Shown piece by piece: positions 61,054 to 64,000 of a stretch of 64,000 nucleotides of DNA. A model generated the notes under the pieces. It had not been told where the DNA came from. It worked only from the letters and a program-made list of their open reading frames with translations, and did not search any database. Location of the stretch: NCBI GenBank assembly GCA_905214795.1, contig CAJMNM010000015.1:6115-70114 (forward strand), given 5' to 3'. This DNA comes from an uncultured bacterium (GTDB lineage: Bacteria; Bacteroidota; Bacteroidia; Bacteroidales; Bacteroidaceae). A program made the translations under genes and the position numbers. The first letter of the stretch is position 1. Each line of letters begins with the position of its first letter.

Positions 61054-61863
61054 TTATTTAACGATAAACCAGGGATTCAATAAATCTTTCTTATTATATG
61101 ATAAAGGTGTTGTCTCATCTGTGTGGTATATGTTCTTACCGGCTGCTCTTGCAATGGCATGTCCTGCGGCTGTATCCCATTCCATTGTCGGTGCGAAGCG
61201 TGGATAGATATCGGCACGACCTTCTGCCACACGGCAGATCTTCAAGGAACTGCCGCTTGAAATGGTTCGTATGTTTTTGTGTTCTGTTTCCAGACGGTGA
61301 ATATAATCCGCTGTTTCGGGTGACAGATGAGAGCGTGACGCAACTACCACAAAATCGTTTTTCTCGGGTTGTGGTAATGGTAGTTTCCGGCTCTTTTTTA
61401 TCAGTTCGTCAAGTGGAAGGTCCGCGTCGGCTATGGTTGCCTGTTCCATTTTATATGCTCCGATAGTGTAAGATGCGAAATACAATTCACGGGTAACCGG
61501 AACGTAAATAACGCCGGATACCGGTACGGCTTTTTCTACGAGCGCGATGTTTACTGTGAATTCACCGTTTTTCTTGATAAATTCTTTTGTGCCGTCCAGT
61601 GGGTCTACTATCCAAAGCGTATCCCATGCTTGTCTGACTTCATAATCCATGTGTTTGCCTTCTTCGCTCAGTATCGGATATGGAGTGTCTTTAAGAAAAC
61701 TCATAATACGCTCGTTTGAACGTTTGTCGGCTATGGTTAAAGGGGAATTGTCCGCTTTTGATTCGATTTCAAAATCGGCATCAGGGTCATTGTAGATATT
61801 TAGAATGTCCTGACCTGCGAGAATTGCCGCTTTAATGGCGCAAGATAACATTTTGTCTTCCAT
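61054..61863 (-). CDS. cysQ: 3'(2'),5'-bisphosphate nucleotidase CysQ
   Basis: A 269-residue inositol-monophosphatase-fold enzyme that removes the 3' phosphate of pAp, a by-product of sulfate reduction and acyl-carrier-protein turnover. KADNSPLTIADKRSNE and PILSEEGK are the first metal site, LWIVDPLDGTKEFIKKNGEFTVNIAL is the DPLDGT metal motif, and FAPTMEWDTAAGHAI the C-terminal WDTAAG. Length normal. In an operon between trkH (43 nt) and the LysR gene (46 nt). Confidence 0.95.
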   Translation of the reverse strand: MEDKMLSCAIKAAILAGQDILNIYNDPDADFEIESKADNSPLTIADKRSNERIMSFLKDTPYPILSEEGKHMDYEVRQAWDTLWIVDPLDGTKEFIKKNGEFTVNIALVEKAVPVSGVIYVPVTRELYFASYTIGAYKMEQATIADADLPLDELIKKSRKLPLPQPEKNDFVVVASRSHLSPETADYIHRLETEHKNIRTISSGSSLKICRVAEGRADIYPRFAPTMEWDTAAGHAIARAAGKNIYHTDETTPLSYNKKDLLNPWFIVK

Positions 61864-61906
61864 ATATTATAATTTTATTTTTCTCAGATACATAACCATG
61901 TTTGAA

Positions 61907-63412
61907 TTACCATTCTTTCCAGAATGCCGGACTGAAAAGGACAAGTACGCTGAACAGTTCCAGACGACCTATCAGCATGAAGAACGACAGCAGCCATTTT
62001 GCAGCGTCAGGCATGGCGTTCCACGAGTAATCGGGGCCGAAATGACCGAGTCCCGGTCCGACATTACCTAGACTGGATACAACTGTGCTGAATGCTTCCA
62101 TAAAGTCCATGCCCATGACCATTAATGCGGTCCATCCAATAAATGCGCATAACAAATAGACTATGGTAAAGGTTACAACCGCATTTAATGTTGTTTGGGG
62201 GAGTACGTGACGGTTGATACGTACAGGTAGTACGGCATTGGGATGAATCAGTCTTTTGAATTCATTTTTTATATTATGAAACAAAATCATGATACGCATG
62301 TTTTTGATACCACCACCGGTAGAGCCGGTACATCCGCCGGCCAGCATGGCGAATATAATGAGCATCCATGTGTATTGTGGCCATTCGGTGTAGTCGTCTG
62401 TAGCGAATCCACAAGAGGTATGAAGAGACGAGACTTGAAAGAATGCACTTCTAAAAGCCTGTTCCACGCCATAGCCTTTTTGGAAAATCAGTGATAGGGT
62501 GATGATGAATGTAATCACAAAAATAGAGCCCAGATACCATCTCAGCTCGCTGTCGAGCAAAATGCGCTTGACTTTGCCTTTCATCAGAAGAAAATATAGC
62601 GAAAAGTTGATACATGACAGAATCATGAAAATGGAAATTACATATTCGATGAAAGGTGAGTGCCAATGAGCAATGCTGGCTTGTTTGGTAGAATAACCAC
62701 CGGTCGCGGTAGTACAAAAAGCATGGCACACGGCATCGAACCAATTCATTCCGCCAAACATCAGCAGTATGATGAGTACGACTGTGAGGCAAGTATAGAT
62801 GGTCCATATCCATTTTGTCATGATACTGATTTTGGGGTGTATCTTATCGTGTGTCACTCCAGTGGCTTCGGCACTGAAGAGTTGCTGGTTGCTTCCTCCG
62901 AAGATGGGAAGTATGGCTATGGTAAAACAAACCATTCCCAAACCGCCGATCCATTGTGTAAGACTGCGCCAGAACAGCATACCGTATGAAAGGGATTCTA
63001 TGTCGTCAAGAATGGTGGCTCCTGTTGTGGTAAAGCCGGACATGGTTTCAAAAAAGGCGTTTGCAGCAGAGGGGATTTCTCCACTGAAAATGAATGGTAA
63101 CATGCCGGAGAGAGAAAACAGAATCCACGTAAGGCTTACTATGCAATAGCCGTCCCGGCGGGTAACGCGGTTGTTGGCTCCCTTACCATATGCCATCAAT
63201 AATCCTCCGGCAACGAGATTGATAATTAATGTATATAGGAATGCTTTATAACTTTCTTCGTGATAATATAGGGAAACGCCCATACTGATAAGAAACATGA
63301 CACCTTCTACCCAAAGAAGTATACCCAGCACGTAGGCGATTATTTTGGTATTTATGATATGATCTATCTGCTTCTTCGGATGGATAGTTGCAGATGATAA
63401 TGAATGATTCAT
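61907..63412 (-). CDS. trkH: TrkH-family potassium uptake channel
   Basis: A 501-residue membrane protein with four pore repeats. Filter-like segments are FTTTGATILDDIESL, CTTATGGYSTKQ, LHTSCGFATDDY and SSLGNVGPGLGH, each with the central glycine. It forms the K+-conducting dimer that works with a TrkA RCK protein, not found in this window. The CPA2 antiporter at 22912 shares only the general ion theme. First gene of the trkH-cysQ-lysR unit. MNHSLSSATIHPKKQID is the only reasonable start. Confidence 0.95.
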   Translation of the reverse strand: MNHSLSSATIHPKKQIDHIINTKIIAYVLGILLWVEGVMFLISMGVSLYYHEESYKAFLYTLIINLVAGGLLMAYGKGANNRVTRRDGYCIVSLTWILFSLSGMLPFIFSGEIPSAANAFFETMSGFTTTGATILDDIESLSYGMLFWRSLTQWIGGLGMVCFTIAILPIFGGSNQQLFSAEATGVTHDKIHPKISIMTKWIWTIYTCLTVVLIILLMFGGMNWFDAVCHAFCTTATGGYSTKQASIAHWHSPFIEYVISIFMILSCINFSLYFLLMKGKVKRILLDSELRWYLGSIFVITFIITLSLIFQKGYGVEQAFRSAFFQVSSLHTSCGFATDDYTEWPQYTWMLIIFAMLAGGCTGSTGGGIKNMRIMILFHNIKNEFKRLIHPNAVLPVRINRHVLPQTTLNAVVTFTIVYLLCAFIGWTALMVMGMDFMEAFSTVVSSLGNVGPGLGHFGPDYSWNAMPDAAKWLLSFFMLIGRLELFSVLVLFSPAFWKEW

Positions 63413-63436
63413 TGCCTGTTTTTAATTATATTTTTG

Positions 63437-63444
63437 CAAATATA
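63437..63444 (-). promoter_or_regulatory. -7 box (TATATTTG) of the trkH operon
   Basis: The minus strand reads TATATTTG 24 nt before the trkH ATG; -33 weak. Confidence 0.45.
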
Positions 63445-63586
63445 GCTATTTTGTCTGATTTACATATATAAGATAATGTTCTTGCTTGTTGATTTATGTT
63501 TTCAAGGGGTGTTTTGGAGGCCTTTTAAATGATGATAAGGAGAACCGGATAGATGAGGGGAGCGGTGGTTTTCGTGGAACATGATT

Positions 63587-63616
63587 TTTGAGAATGAAAT
63601 AAAATCGCTATTTTTG
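63587..63616 (+). promoter_or_regulatory. Promoter of the 66-residue protein gene
   Basis: TTTG (63587-63590), 18 nt, TATTTTTG (63609-63616). Spacing one short of the usual 19-20. Confidence 0.6.
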
Positions 63617-63657
63617 CCTTTATTGTATGATAAAAAAGAAACTTAAAAACAGATGAT

Positions 63658-63858
63658 ATGAGTGACGGAAACTTTAACCGGTGTCTTTTGCCTCATACGC
63701 CTTATCACAGTGGACTTCAAGCCGGAAAGTCGATGGCACGTATGAAAGCTATAGAGGCTTTTAAGGATTATCTTATCCAATCCGGTCTGGATATGGACGA
63801 GGAAACGATACAATGTGAAATTGAACGGTATAAACGTATTCTTTCGGCCAAATTGTGA
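63658..63858 (+). CDS. Small protein of unknown function (66 residues)
   Basis: A 66-residue soluble protein with no signal peptide or membrane helix. The N-terminal third (MSDGNFNRCLLPHTPYHSGL) is extended; the rest is helical and charged (MARMKAIEAFKDYLIQSGL, ETIQCEIERYKRILSAKL). I recall similar short hypothetical proteins in Bacteroides but know no function. Its own promoter and sound codon use suggest that it is real. Possibly a DNA- or protein-binding accessory; not inferred further. Confidence 0.65.
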   Translation: MSDGNFNRCLLPHTPYHSGLQAGKSMARMKAIEAFKDYLIQSGLDMDEETIQCEIERYKRILSAKL

Positions 63859-63929
63859 CGGATGATGGTGAGTAGATTGCATTAATTGGGGAGAAAATGA
63901 GCTTTTTTAGTAAAAAAACGCCCTAAAAA

Positions 63930-63960
63930 TTTGTAGAATCAAAATAAAAGCGTACCTTTG
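63930..63960 (+). promoter_or_regulatory. Strong promoter at the right edge, gene beyond the window
   Basis: TTTG (63930-63933), 19 nt, TACCTTTG (63953-63960): perfect consensus. The downstream gene starts beyond 64000. The AT-rich TTTTTT/AAAAAA hairpin at about 63903-63918 could end the preceding small gene. Confidence 0.75.
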
Positions 63961-64000
63961 CAACGCTTTACAAAACAAAGCCTCTTGCCAAAGAGTTGGA

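Noticed and set aside
1..64000. CRISPR arrays, tRNA or rRNA genes, transposases, integrases and phage genes
   Set aside because: None was recognised on either strand; the only long repeats are the inverted pair described.

Overview
The window is chromosomal DNA of a gut-type Bacteroidales bacterium, most like Bacteroidaceae or Prevotellaceae. The evidence is threefold. Promoters follow the Bacteroidetes pattern TTTG-N19/20-TAnnTTTG, and several are near-perfect. Shine-Dalgarno sequences are nearly absent. The gene families are typical of the group: GH97, YbbR, DUF3276, DUF5606, DUF4827, BlaR1-TonB, a second EF-G and bacterial inositol-phosphate synthase. No rRNA, tRNA, CRISPR array, transposase or integrase was seen.

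Layout. 1-2323: sodium-pumping biotin decarboxylase operon (oadG-oadA-oadB; oadB runs off the left edge). 2591-5497: class II ribonucleotide reductase and folB. 5884-10804: nitroreductase, dnaA, and an amidase-MCE operon. 11162-13172: blaI and a blaR1-like sensor. 13621-21484: a secreted GH97 glycosidase and a 1601-residue secreted carbohydrate-active candidate, with a repeat between them. 21680-30930: pepT, a CPA2 antiporter, the rplY-pth-hslR operon, DUF3276, the nusB-yajC-ybbR-coaE operon and a DUF5606 gene. 31254-40247: ECF sigma factor, a 43-residue peptide gene, rpe-comEC, nrnA, a DUF4827 lipoprotein, hemW, and an EF-G2 paralogue without the catalytic histidine. 40510-48002: M16 peptidase, acyl-CoA ligase, mutS2. 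48184-53441: a six-gene redox/detoxification-like operon, including a deleted alcohol dehydrogenase, beside a divergent AraC regulator. 54327-63858: inositol-3-phosphate synthase, a second AraC regulator, a ZIP transporter, asparaginase, yeiH, a LysR regulator, cysQ, trkH and a small conserved-looking protein gene.

The most unusual structure is a pair of inverted, diverged ~660 bp repeats (15889-16555 and 53449-54108), 37 kb apart. They share two GTGAAGG hairpins, a run of CCGTAAC-type motifs and an outward-facing TATATTTG box next to an ATG. Next most notable are three copies of an AAAACACGGAT operator-like repeat between the AraC gene and its divergent operon, a strong hairpin between the MCE gene and dnaA, and the GTPase-site change in EF-G2. 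Product names come from reading the translations against remembered family motifs; no database search was run.
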